A stretch of 64,000 nucleotides of DNA, from contig NZ_JACBZU010000001.1 in NCBI RefSeq assembly GCF_013407935.1, forward strand, positions 744,001 through 808,000, written 5' to 3'. A model generated the notes under the pieces. It saw only the letters and a program-made list of their open reading frames with translations, was not told the origin of the DNA and made no database searches. This stretch comes from Allomuricauda sp. ARW1Y1. GTDB taxonomy: Bacteria > Bacteroidota > Bacteroidia > Flavobacteriales > Flavobacteriaceae. A program made the position numbers and the translations under genes. Shown here piece by piece: positions 35,715-43,481 of the stretch; the first letter of the stretch is position 1, and every line of letters begins with the position of its first letter.

Positions 35715-37433
35715 TTATGGACAGTTTACAGCCCCAGCATGGTTGATGGTCCAACCATTGCCTCCATTTGCGACGGGGTTGGTTAAATTCGATATCGCGA
35801 ATGACACAGCTACTCCACTACAGTATTCAAGGCCATGAGGACCTAGGCTGATGTAGTCTGGAATCTGGTCATCTGCTTTATTGCCCCAGCCAATTAAAGT
35901 GGCACTGTAGTTTTCCGGGCTCATTCCACTATTACTTAGCATATAACTCATATCCGTTACACTACCAATATCCCAAGCGGCCAAACTTTGGTCAAAAGCA
36001 TGGGATCCTCCCTCATTGTAGAACATATAGATCATATCCGTAACATTACTAGTATCCCATGAACTTAAATCTTGGTTAAAAGCATGGGATCCACCAAAAC
36101 TACTGAACATATAGGACATATCTGTCACATTGCTGGTATCCCATGAACTTAGGTCTTGGTTAAAAGTATGGGTTCCTCCCTCATTGTAGAACATAAAGGA
36201 CATATTCGTTACCTTGCTGGTATTCCATCCTCCCTCAGTTTGGACCAAAGGTTGATTAAAGGCATGGGCATTTGCAAATATTCCATACATGTTTGTTACA
36301 TTACCTGTGTCCCAATCACCAATATTTCCATTGAACAGAGTGGCTTCTGAAAACATACTGTTCATATCGACGACTTCCGATAAATCAGGCACATCTGTAG
36401 CACTGAAATCTATTAAGTTTGTACAAGATGCAAAGGCATTTGCCATACTCTGCCATACATTGGTGCCCCATTGGGCCACATCTACCAGAGCGCTTCTACT
36501 ATCAATATCTGCAAATCCCATACGTAGTGCGGGAAAAACACCCTTTATAGCTATGGTGTAGGTGTCAGCATTATCATAGGTGTGGGTTGGGTTTTCATTG
36601 GTGGTATAATTTTCCTCCGTGCCATCGCCCCAGTTAATACTGTAGTTATACTCATATTGGTTGTTTAACCCAATCTTCAATTCCTGTCCAGCCGCTACAT
36701 CAAACTCCATAATAAAGGATGCTGGGTCCTCAAACAGGGTGTCGATCACGTTGACCACTTTTACGGTCACGGTAAACTCCACGGGCTCGTTGGTGCCGTC
36801 GCTTACGCTAAGGGTCAGCGTATGCTCGGTGGCGGTCTCAAAGTCAAGGTTCTTGCCCTCGGCCAAGCTGATCTCGCCGTTCTCGGCCACTTGGAAGAGC
36901 TCGCTCTCGTCGGTCACCAGGGCAAAGGTCAGTTCGTCCCCTTCGGGGTCGCTGCCTTCCACAGAGCCAATCAAGCTCTCATCCTCCGCTACCTCAAAGC
37001 TTTGGTCTTCGGCTGTGGGAGCTTCGTTGGTGGGGTCGTCACCATTGGGGTCGTCGCCATTTGGATCATCACCATTTGGGTCATCTTCGTTAGGAACGGT
37101 CACGGTAAAGTCCTTGGTGCTTGTGGCGGTCTTTCCGCCCACGGTTACGGTCACCTTGGCCGTGGTTGCGCCTGTGGGCACTGTGGCCTTGAGCTGGGTG
37201 GCCGTAGCAGCGGTTACCGTTGCCGTAGCGGTACCGATTTTTACGGTGTTGCTCGCCACCGTGGTGCTAAAGTTGGTACCGTTAATGGTAATTTCAGTGC
37301 CCACTGGCCCGGATTCGGGGGTGAAGTTGGCAATGGTCGGCGCGGCTGCCGGAGGTTCTGGGTCGTCGTCCTTTCCACAGGACCACATTACGATGATGGC
37401 CAAAAGCGACCATAACAGATGTTTTACTTTCAT
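35715..37433 (-). CDS. BspA-like (DUF285) surface lipoprotein with IPT/TIG and cadherin-like domains
   Basis: The 572-residue protein starts at the ATG at 37433, where the lipoprotein signal begins (MKVKHLLWSLLAIIVMWSCGKDDD; the lipobox Cys is residue 19). An IPT/TIG domain (PTIANFTPESGPVGTEITINGTNF) comes next, then an Asp-rich linker (DDPNGDDPNGDDP), a cadherin-like domain (AEDQSFEVAEDESLIGSVEGSDPEG in parts), a PKD-like stretch, and DUF285 repeats (FNQDLSSWDTSNVTDMSYMF). It is probably exposed at the cell surface and may mediate adhesion. It lies alone between two repeat-rich gaps. Confidence 0.88.
   Translation of the reverse strand: MKVKHLLWSLLAIIVMWSCGKDDDPEPPAAAPTIANFTPESGPVGTEITINGTNFSTTVASNTVKIGTATATVTAATATQLKATVPTGATTAKVTVTVGGKTATSTKDFTVTVPNEDDPNGDDPNGDDPNGDDPTNEAPTAEDQSFEVAEDESLIGSVEGSDPEGDELTFALVTDESELFQVAENGEISLAEGKNLDFETATEHTLTLSVSDGTNEPVEFTVTVKVVNVIDTLFEDPASFIMEFDVAAGQELKIGLNNQYEYNYSINWGDGTEENYTTNENPTHTYDNADTYTIAIKGVFPALRMGFADIDSRSALVDVAQWGTNVWQSMANAFASCTNLIDFSATDVPDLSEVVDMNSMFSEATLFNGNIGDWDTGNVTNMYGIFANAHAFNQPLVQTEGGWNTSKVTNMSFMFYNEGGTHTFNQDLSSWDTSNVTDMSYMFSSFGGSHAFNQDLSSWDTSNVTDMIYMFYNEGGSHAFDQSLAAWDIGSVTDMSYMLSNSGMSPENYSATLIGWGNKADDQIPDYISLGPHGLEYCSGVAVSFAISNLTNPVANGGNGWTINHAGAVNCP
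35990..36215 (-). repeat. Near-identical tandem DUF285 repeats within the BspA-like gene
   Basis: Three consecutive units of about 80-90 bases encode variants of FNQDLSSWDTSNVTDMSYMF. Neighbouring units are nearly identical at the DNA level. Confidence 0.7.
37032..37091 (-). repeat. 15-base tandem repeat encoding the DPNGD linker
   Basis: Four 15-base units lie in a row (37032-37046, 37047-37061, 37062-37076, 37077-37091). The first two differ at one base and the last is the most diverged. They encode the acidic linker between the TIG and cadherin-like domains. Confidence 0.75.
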
Positions 37434-37491
37434 AATAATTGTTTTAAAAATAAGGAGCAAGATGCGGTATTTTAAGTTCACAAATGGGCAC

Positions 37492-37544
37492 GATCTGACG
37501 GATGCCCCTTTTGATCTGACGGATGGTGCTTCTGATCTGACGGA
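37492..37544 (-). promoter_or_regulatory. Three direct repeats upstream of the BspA-like gene (possible operator)
   Basis: ATCCGTCAGATC on the minus strand occurs three times (37492-37503, 37513-37524, 37533-37544), start-to-start 21 and 20 bases, that is two helical turns. They lie about 60-110 bases before the ATG. Such phased direct repeats suggest a protein-binding site, for example LytTR-like, but no regulator is identified. Confidence 0.45.
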
Positions 37545-37872
37545 TTTTTTTTGGGAGGGTAGATTTTAGATGGGAGATTTGAGATTTTAGAAGTTGGAAG
37601 TCGGGAGTTTAGAGTTACGTGTTTCGTGTTGCGAGTTACGGGTAAAGAGTCGGGAATCAGTGTGCAGTTTGCAGGAGGCAGTTGAACTTGACGGTTTTGT
37701 AAGATGGAGTGTCAGTTCGAGTGTTTTTTGGCGGTTTTTGTAAAAAAAGAGACAAAAAATGTATCGAGAACCTTGTTCAGTGGAGAGCCGAGAAATAGGA
37801 ACCAAGAATCTAGAACCAAGACCCAAGAAGACAGTTTTTTGAACTTGGTGCTTGAATTTGAGTTTTTCCGTC

Positions 37873-38116
37873 AGATTTCTCAATCGTCACTTCGTGCCTC
37901 ATGTCGAAATGACGTGAGACATTCAGGATGGTTAGCTGGCATCGGTTTGGTGAGAATTTCCCAAAAACTATTTTTTTACTTAAACCTTAAACCTTAAACC
38001 TTAAACCTTAAACCTTAAACCTTAAACCTTAAACTTTGAACTTGATACTTGAATTTGAACTTGAGTTTTTCAAACAGATTTCTCCATCGTCACTTCGTGC
38101 CTCATTTCGAAATGAC
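37873..38116. repeat. Duplicated REP-like element flanking a heptamer array
   Basis: The 692-base gap 37434-38125 has no gene. Two copies of AGATTTCTC...TCACTTCGTGCCTCAT...CGAAATGAC lie at 37873-37913 and 38076-38116, each preceded by a similar GAACTTG...CTTGAATTTGA stretch. Between them is the TTAAACC array. The stretch 37560-37700 is degenerate text-like DNA (GAAGTTGGAAGTCGGGAG and similar). Confidence 0.75.
37980..38035. repeat. Tandem TTAAACC heptamer array
   Basis: Seven perfect copies of TTAAACC (37980-38028) are followed by an imperfect eighth, TTAAACT. No coding frame uses it. Confidence 0.95.
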
Positions 38117-38125
38117 GAAGCAAAG

Positions 38126-38758
38126 CTAAACCTTAATAATACTATCCTCAACAATGACAAAAACTTCATCCGAATCTTTGGGGTCAAGGGAATGGGTGCC
38201 CGTAAATTGACCGAAAGCAGGGAGAATCATTTGATTGTTGGACTTAAAAAAGCAGGGCAATTTGATGCGTTCCCTTCCAAAACCTTTGAGTTTAATGGAG
38301 GGATGAATATGACCGCAAAAGGTAAAATGGCCCTCACGTTCTTCGGGATGGTGGGTCAATAAAAAAGAGTCAATAACCAACTCCGGAAATATGGAAATTT
38401 TTAGTTTTTCGAACTTTTCGGGGGCAATAATGTCGTGGTTGCCTGCCACCAAAAGTATTTCGGCAGGTGTTTTGCCTACCCAATTCTCGAACAATTCCCA
38501 TTCTTTGTTGAGCGATGAATGGAACAGATCGCCCAAAAAACAGATTTGAAAAGGCTGAAAATCCGAAACGATTTTATCCAAAAGCAGGAAGTTTTTGTGA
38601 ATGGCCTTTCGGGGTACGGCGGCACCAAATTTTCTAAAATGGGATACCTTGCCCAGATGCACATCGCTGATCAACAATAACGACTTCTCTTCCCAGAATA
38701 GGCCACCCAAGGGGTGGAGGTGAAACTTCTTGCCTTGTATATGGATGTCCAAGATCAT
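38126..38758 (-). CDS. pdeM: Ligase-associated DNA damage response endonuclease PdeM (calcineurin-like)
   Basis: The 210-residue metallophosphoesterase shows all metal-binding motifs: D32-x-H34 (SDVHLG), G76-D77 (GDLFH), G106-NHD109 and G149-H-I-H152. It is the fourth member of the ligase-associated DNA damage response set. Its ATG directly follows the TAG of the toxin gene (TAGATG), so the two are translationally coupled. In most genomes, as I recall, it sits next to the helicase gene; here the toxin-antitoxin pair separates them. Confidence 0.9.
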   Translation of the reverse strand: MILDIHIQGKKFHLHPLGGLFWEEKSLLLISDVHLGKVSHFRKFGAAVPRKAIHKNFLLLDKIVSDFQPFQICFLGDLFHSSLNKEWELFENWVGKTPAEILLVAGNHDIIAPEKFEKLKISIFPELVIDSFLLTHHPEEREGHFTFCGHIHPSIKLKGFGRERIKLPCFFKSNNQMILPAFGQFTGTHSLDPKDSDEVFVIVEDSIIKV

Positions 38759-39052
38759 CTACAAATTTAGTTTAGAGGGGTCTTGCCTCGAATCCCAAAC
38801 TAGATGAATCACAATTTCAGCCAAACGAATTTCATAAAAAATCTTGAAGTCACCCTTGATGAGGACCCGAATGTTTTCCATATCCGTCTTTAAACCAATA
38901 AAGGGGTATTTTGCCAATAGTTTAACAGTCTCATTTATTTCCTTGTTAAGTTTTCTGCTATACGTTTTGGAATGATTTCTTTGGCAGTAGAATTCAAGAA
39001 TTTTGGTGAAGAGGTTGGTTGCTTTTGGAGTCCAAACTATTCCTTTAGCCAT
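38759..39052 (-). CDS. RelE/ParE-family toxin
   Basis: The 97-residue protein has the RelE/ParE fold signatures: IVWTPKATNLFTKILEFY at the N-terminus, YPFIGLKTDMENIRVLIKGDFKIFYEI, and the closing IHLVWDSRQDPSKL. RelE members cleave mRNA at ribosomes and ParE members poison gyrase; the type here is not readable. Its ATG overlaps the antitoxin 3' end by 16 bases, the usual arrangement, and its stop abuts pdeM. Confidence 0.85.
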   Translation of the reverse strand: MAKGIVWTPKATNLFTKILEFYCQRNHSKTYSRKLNKEINETVKLLAKYPFIGLKTDMENIRVLIKGDFKIFYEIRLAEIVIHLVWDSRQDPSKLNL

Positions 39053-39270
39053 TCTTCATTTTTTTTAAAAACGGCATCATTGGAAATAGTATGAATCGAT
39101 TTATACCCTGCAATGCTCTCGGATATAAAGTTCTTTTCAAATTTTGAAAGCTTGTACTCTTTTTTTAGGTCTTGGGAAGATAGTATCTCCTTAAAAAGCA
39201 AAAGCGTTTCTTTGTCTTTTATTGACAACACATTTTTGATAATGTCCGTCTGAAGATCAGCAATGCCCAT
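39037..39270 (-). CDS. Antitoxin partner of the RelE/ParE toxin
   Basis: The 77-residue protein is helical and charged: MGIADLQTDIIKNVLSIKDKETLLLFKEIL, then a C-terminal tail AVFKKNEEWLKE that would wrap the toxin, as in many antitoxins. It lacks an obvious ribbon-helix-helix motif. It precedes the toxin with a 16-base overlap and starts 39 bases after the helicase stop. Confidence 0.75.
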   Translation of the reverse strand: MGIADLQTDIIKNVLSIKDKETLLLFKEILSSQDLKKEYKLSKFEKNFISESIAGYKSIHTISNDAVFKKNEEWLKE

Positions 39271-39309
39271 AAACTCTTTTTATGTAAAGATAGTCATTTC
39301 ATGGATCCT

Positions 39310-41772
39310 TCACTTCATCAGAAGTTTTGTCATCCGTTTGATACGGTCAGCCAATTTTTCGTTGGATAATTTTTCCCGCAACCTGTCCGTGATAATGGGA
39401 AATGAGAGGGGTGTAGGTTGTGAGCATTTTCGCCAAACGATTTCTTGTTCACCGATACGTTCCAAAGCCAATCGCAGTCGACCTTCTTCCAGCTGGTGTT
39501 CAAAGGTTTCGGTATAGGCTTGTTGGTAGAGCAGGTTGTCATCCTCAAAATCACGGAACACATCGAACAACAATTCCGAACTGCTTTGCAGATGCTTCAT
39601 TTTGACACCTTTTTCCGGATAGCCCGTAAACACCATCCCGCTGATAACGGCAATATCACGGAACTTTCTACGTGCCATTTCGTTGGAATTCAAACTTTTT
39701 TGTAGGTCGGACAACATATACTCCGGCGTAAAAAGGTTGTTGTCCAAAATCTCCTGAATGTTGATTTCCCTGTCCGATAGCAACTCAAAACCATAATCGT
39801 TAAATGCGAGTGAGCAGGTTATCGGCGTCAATAAACTGATGCGATAGGCCAAGAGACTGCTCATCCCTTCGTGAATGGCTCTGCCCTCAAACGGATAGAA
39901 CATATGATGGTAGCCATCACGGGTCTTGAAGGTTTCGATCAAAAACTGATGGGGCTGGGGTACAATGCTTTCCTCCCGTTGTTTGTTGAACATGGGCTGC
40001 AAAGCCTGTATCTCTTCCGATTGCTCGACAAATTCCAGTTCGGCGGTGTACAATTCTTGACGCAATAACTCGGACATCTTTGCAGAAAAGCTCAAACGTC
40101 CGCCCATCCAGCTAGGAACCTTGTTTGTCCGTTTGGAGGAATTTCGAACATGTGCGGCCATTCCCTTGATCCTTATGAATTCCAGATTTCGCCCTGCAAA
40201 GGTGAAAACATCGCCGGGGCTCAATTTGGAGATAAAATATTCCTCGATACTGCCAATATACCCTCCTTTTTGATAGCGAACCGAAATGGTGGCATCCCCA
40301 ACAATGGTTCCTATTTGAAAACGGTGACGCATTGCTACCGCCCTGCTGTTTACTTTAAATTTGCCGTCTTCTTCTACCTCTACTTTTTTGTATTCATCAT
40401 AGCTCTTGAGACTTTGGCTTCCCATTACCAAAAAATTGAGCAGCCATTGCCATTGCTCATCTGAAATACCCTGATAACAGAAGGTTTGTTTGATTTCTGG
40501 ATAGATTTCATCAGGATAAAATCCATCCGAAACTGCCAGGGTTGTTAAATATTGAATAAGAACATCGAAACTGTTCAGATAGGGGATGCGGTCTTCGACT
40601 GCACTGTTCAGTACAGCTTTTTGCATGGCCGAAGCTTCGACCAGCTCTATGGCATGAGTGGGTAGAAAATGAATGACGCTTTCTTTACCAGGTCGGTGAC
40701 CGCTACGTCCCGCGCGCTGCAAGAATCGGGCAACGCCTTTGGGCCCACCAATTTGGATAACGGTTTCCACAGGGGCAAAATCCACACCAAGGTCCAAACT
40801 GGATGTGCATACCACAGCCTTTAGGCTTTCGTTGCGAATGGCCTGCTCTACCCATAATCGGGTTTCTTTGTTGATGCTGCCGTGATGCATCGCCATTTCC
40901 CCAGCGAACTCAGGATATTTTTCCAATATTTTCTGAAACCATATTTCGCATTGGCTACGGGTATTGGTAAAAAGCAAGGTGGTTTTGCTATTGTTGATGA
41001 TGGGCACCACCTGGTCCAAAAGATGCAGCCCCAAATGTCCGCGCCAAGGAAAGGTTTCCATTTGCTTCGGAATAATACTTTTGACGGTGATTTTCTTGTT
41101 GAGGTTGGCCTTGACCAAAACCGAATTTTCCAGTTCTGGGGAGGTGGGCCCCAACAGTACTTCCCGTGCTTGTTCCAAATTCCCAATGGTGGCCGATATG
41201 CCCCAAATACGTAAATCTTTGCAAATTGTTTTTAGGCGGGATAGCCCGAGTTCCATTTGAACGCCCCGTTTGGTGCCCAACAATTCGTGCCATTCGTCCA
41301 CCACAATTGCCGAGCAATCCTTAAACGTTTTAGCATAATTTTTGGAGGATAGCAACAATTGTAAACTTTCGGGGGTAGTAATCAAAAGGTCGGGCATGTT
41401 GGTACGCATTTTGGCCCTTTCCTTAGTGGAGGTATCGCCTGTACGGATGCCCACTGTCATTTGCGTTTCCAAATCTTGGGTGATGCGTTCAGCGGATTGT
41501 TTGATTTCCTGTGAAAGTGCTCGCAATGGCGTGATCCAGATGGCTTTTAGTCCTTTTTTGTGCTTGGTCTTGTAATCAGGATTGTTTTTAATGTAGTTGA
41601 GCACGATGGGAAACCAAAGTGCATAGGTTTTTCCGCTACCCGTGGGAGCATTTAATAGGCCGTGTTTTCCATCCAAAAAAGCTTTCCAGCTCTCTTTTTG
41701 AAAAGGGAATGGCTTCCAATCTTGTTCTTGGAACCAATTTTCGGCGATATGGAAGAGGTCCTTTTGACTCAT
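39310..41772 (-). CDS. Ligase-associated DNA damage response DEXH-box helicase (Lhr-like)
   Basis: The 820-residue superfamily 2 helicase has Walker A APTGSGKT (residues 42-49), DEWH at 159-162, SATIGN, and motif VI QRAGRSGHRPG, followed by an Lhr-type winged-helix and C-terminal region. Lhr proteins unwind DNA or RNA:DNA 3'-5'. It overlaps the upstream ligase gene by four bases, so the two are co-translated. Confidence 0.93.
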   Translation of the reverse strand: MSQKDLFHIAENWFQEQDWKPFPFQKESWKAFLDGKHGLLNAPTGSGKTYALWFPIVLNYIKNNPDYKTKHKKGLKAIWITPLRALSQEIKQSAERITQDLETQMTVGIRTGDTSTKERAKMRTNMPDLLITTPESLQLLLSSKNYAKTFKDCSAIVVDEWHELLGTKRGVQMELGLSRLKTICKDLRIWGISATIGNLEQAREVLLGPTSPELENSVLVKANLNKKITVKSIIPKQMETFPWRGHLGLHLLDQVVPIINNSKTTLLFTNTRSQCEIWFQKILEKYPEFAGEMAMHHGSINKETRLWVEQAIRNESLKAVVCTSSLDLGVDFAPVETVIQIGGPKGVARFLQRAGRSGHRPGKESVIHFLPTHAIELVEASAMQKAVLNSAVEDRIPYLNSFDVLIQYLTTLAVSDGFYPDEIYPEIKQTFCYQGISDEQWQWLLNFLVMGSQSLKSYDEYKKVEVEEDGKFKVNSRAVAMRHRFQIGTIVGDATISVRYQKGGYIGSIEEYFISKLSPGDVFTFAGRNLEFIRIKGMAAHVRNSSKRTNKVPSWMGGRLSFSAKMSELLRQELYTAELEFVEQSEEIQALQPMFNKQREESIVPQPHQFLIETFKTRDGYHHMFYPFEGRAIHEGMSSLLAYRISLLTPITCSLAFNDYGFELLSDREINIQEILDNNLFTPEYMLSDLQKSLNSNEMARRKFRDIAVISGMVFTGYPEKGVKMKHLQSSSELLFDVFRDFEDDNLLYQQAYTETFEHQLEEGRLRLALERIGEQEIVWRKCSQPTPLSFPIITDRLREKLSNEKLADRIKRMTKLLMK

Positions 41773-43481
41773 TTCTTATTGGATTCCTTCACTTTGCTCG
41801 GGATTAGTGCTTTTAACTCGTCCAATGTGTTGGCTTCTTCGATTTTCTTGTCCTTTCGCCATCTCAAAATTCTTGGAAAACGGGTAGCGACACCGCTTTT
41901 GTGGCGTTTGGAAGGAGCGATACCTTCAAAAGCGATTTCAAATACGTGCTGTGGGGTGACGCTTCGGACAGGGCCGAAACGGTCCAAGGTATTTTTCTTG
42001 ATCCAGGCATCCACCTGTCTAAACTCTTTGTCGGTCAACCCGGAATATGCCTTGGCAAAGGTAACCAGTTCTTTTGCCCCTTGTTCGTTCGTGTCCCAAA
42101 GGGCAAAGGTATAGTCGGTAAAAAGATTGCTTCGACGACCATGTCCACGCATGGCATAAGTGAGCACGGCATCAATGGTGAGCGGGTCAACTTTCCATTT
42201 CCACCAATCCCCTTTTTTGCGCCCAACTTGATAGGTGGATTCGTTTCGTTTGAGCATAAGGCCCTCGCTGCGTTTTTCCCTTGACTTTTCCCTTTCTTTG
42301 GCCACCTCTTCCCAAGAATCGAATTGCATTCGTTCGGATAGGAGCAACGGTAATTGGTTACCAGATGAGTTGCTTCGACTCATTTCGACTTCCTGCCCGT
42401 CCGGCAGGCGGGCGCTCAATGACCAGCGCTCGGCGTCCTGATGATTGAGCGTAGTAGAAATCACAGACTCTAAAATTTTTCTTCGCTCCAGATAAGTTTT
42501 ATTCCTGATGTCCTTCCCCTTCCATTCCAAAATATCATATACTTTCAATTTGACGGGAATCTTTTCTAAAAGTGATCTTGAAATATTTTTACGGCCGATG
42601 CGTGTCTGCAAATCTTTAAAAGTTCCGATTTCGCCCTTGGGATAGGGGAGCAGTTCACCATCCAATACTGTTCCGTTAGGGATAACGCCTACGAAGGCCT
42701 CAAATTCAGGGTATTTGTCTGTAACCAGTTCTTCCCCACGGCTCCAAACAAAGAGTTCATCATTTCGAAGAATCACTTGGCAGCGAATACCATCCCATTT
42801 GTGTTCTAGGGACCATTGGTTTACATCCCCCAAGTCGGAAACATCTTCTTCCACAGCATACGCCAAGTAAAAAGGATAGGGTTTGGATAGGTAATCGCTC
42901 TCCTTTTCTTCCAAAACAAGATCGTGAAATGAAATGTGGTTGGGGTCCCAATTGCCCATTAGTTTGTAGGCGAGAATGTCCTCCTCGATACCCGTAGCTT
43001 TGGAAAGTGCCCGGGTCATTAATTTTTGGCTTACCCCAATCCGGAAACCACCTGTAATCAATTTGGTGAAGACAAACCTTTCGTAGTAATCCAGCACGGA
43101 CCAATTTTGAAATAGGTATTCTTTTTTTTCTGCTTCGGACTTTGGTTTTAGGGCAATCATCTCCTGTAAAAATGTGGTCAATGATTTTTTGGAGCCTTTT
43201 TCTGATGATGGTACTACCAAGGCAATGGTCTCTGCCAAATCTCCCACAATATGGTAACTTTCTTCGAACAGCCAAGCAGGGATGTTGGAGAGCTCCGCGG
43301 CCCATGTGCGCAGCAAAGTTGTGTTTACTGGTCGTGGAGGTCTTCGGTGGGAGAGAATCGCAATGGTCCAAACCTTATCCTTATCGGTCGCCTCTAAAAA
43401 ATAGTTGGAAAGTGCCTGCACCTTTACATTGGTTTTGTTGGTGCCATCCAAGGTTTTTATGAGTTGGGCAAACTGTTTCAT
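41769..43481 (-). CDS. Ligase-associated DNA damage response ATP-dependent DNA ligase
   Basis: The 570-residue ligase uses K228 (HKWDGIR) as the adenylated lysine. DGELLPY, LKVYDILEW, SEGLMLKR and GDWWKWKVDP are the further nucleotidyltransferase motifs, and an N-terminal helical domain and C-terminal OB fold complete it. Between motifs, residues about 350-374 (LSARLPDGQEVEMSRSNSSG) are encoded by a REP-like element at 42361-42447; family members lack this insert. It overlaps both neighbours by four bases. Confidence 0.93.
   Translation of the reverse strand: MKQFAQLIKTLDGTNKTNVKVQALSNYFLEATDKDKVWTIAILSHRRPPRPVNTTLLRTWAAELSNIPAWLFEESYHIVGDLAETIALVVPSSEKGSKKSLTTFLQEMIALKPKSEAEKKEYLFQNWSVLDYYERFVFTKLITGGFRIGVSQKLMTRALSKATGIEEDILAYKLMGNWDPNHISFHDLVLEEKESDYLSKPYPFYLAYAVEEDVSDLGDVNQWSLEHKWDGIRCQVILRNDELFVWSRGEELVTDKYPEFEAFVGVIPNGTVLDGELLPYPKGEIGTFKDLQTRIGRKNISRSLLEKIPVKLKVYDILEWKGKDIRNKTYLERRKILESVISTTLNHQDAERWSLSARLPDGQEVEMSRSNSSGNQLPLLLSERMQFDSWEEVAKEREKSREKRSEGLMLKRNESTYQVGRKKGDWWKWKVDPLTIDAVLTYAMRGHGRRSNLFTDYTFALWDTNEQGAKELVTFAKAYSGLTDKEFRQVDAWIKKNTLDRFGPVRSVTPQHVFEIAFEGIAPSKRHKSGVATRFPRILRWRKDKKIEEANTLDELKALIPSKVKESNKK
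42361..42447. repeat. REP-like element inside the DNA ligase gene
   Basis: GCTTCGACTCATTTCGACTTCC is followed by the hairpin CTGCCCGTCCGGCAGGCGGG and then by a GCTCAATGACCAGCGCTC part. It is read in frame by the ligase gene. Confidence 0.75.

Noticed and set aside
35378..35838. Two plus-strand frames (35378-35608, 35605-35838) in the gap before the BspA-like gene
   Set aside because: They consist of translated REP repeats and a terminator, and the second overlaps the true gene antisense.
37980..38035. TTAAACC array as a telomere
   Set aside because: The unit only resembles plant-type telomere repeats superficially; the array is short and internal to a contiguous chromosome with genes on both sides.
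37587..38362. Short frames through the repeat-rich gap near 37.6-38.3 kb
   Set aside because: They run through the heptamer array and REP copies, or lie antisense to pdeM; no start signals or domains.
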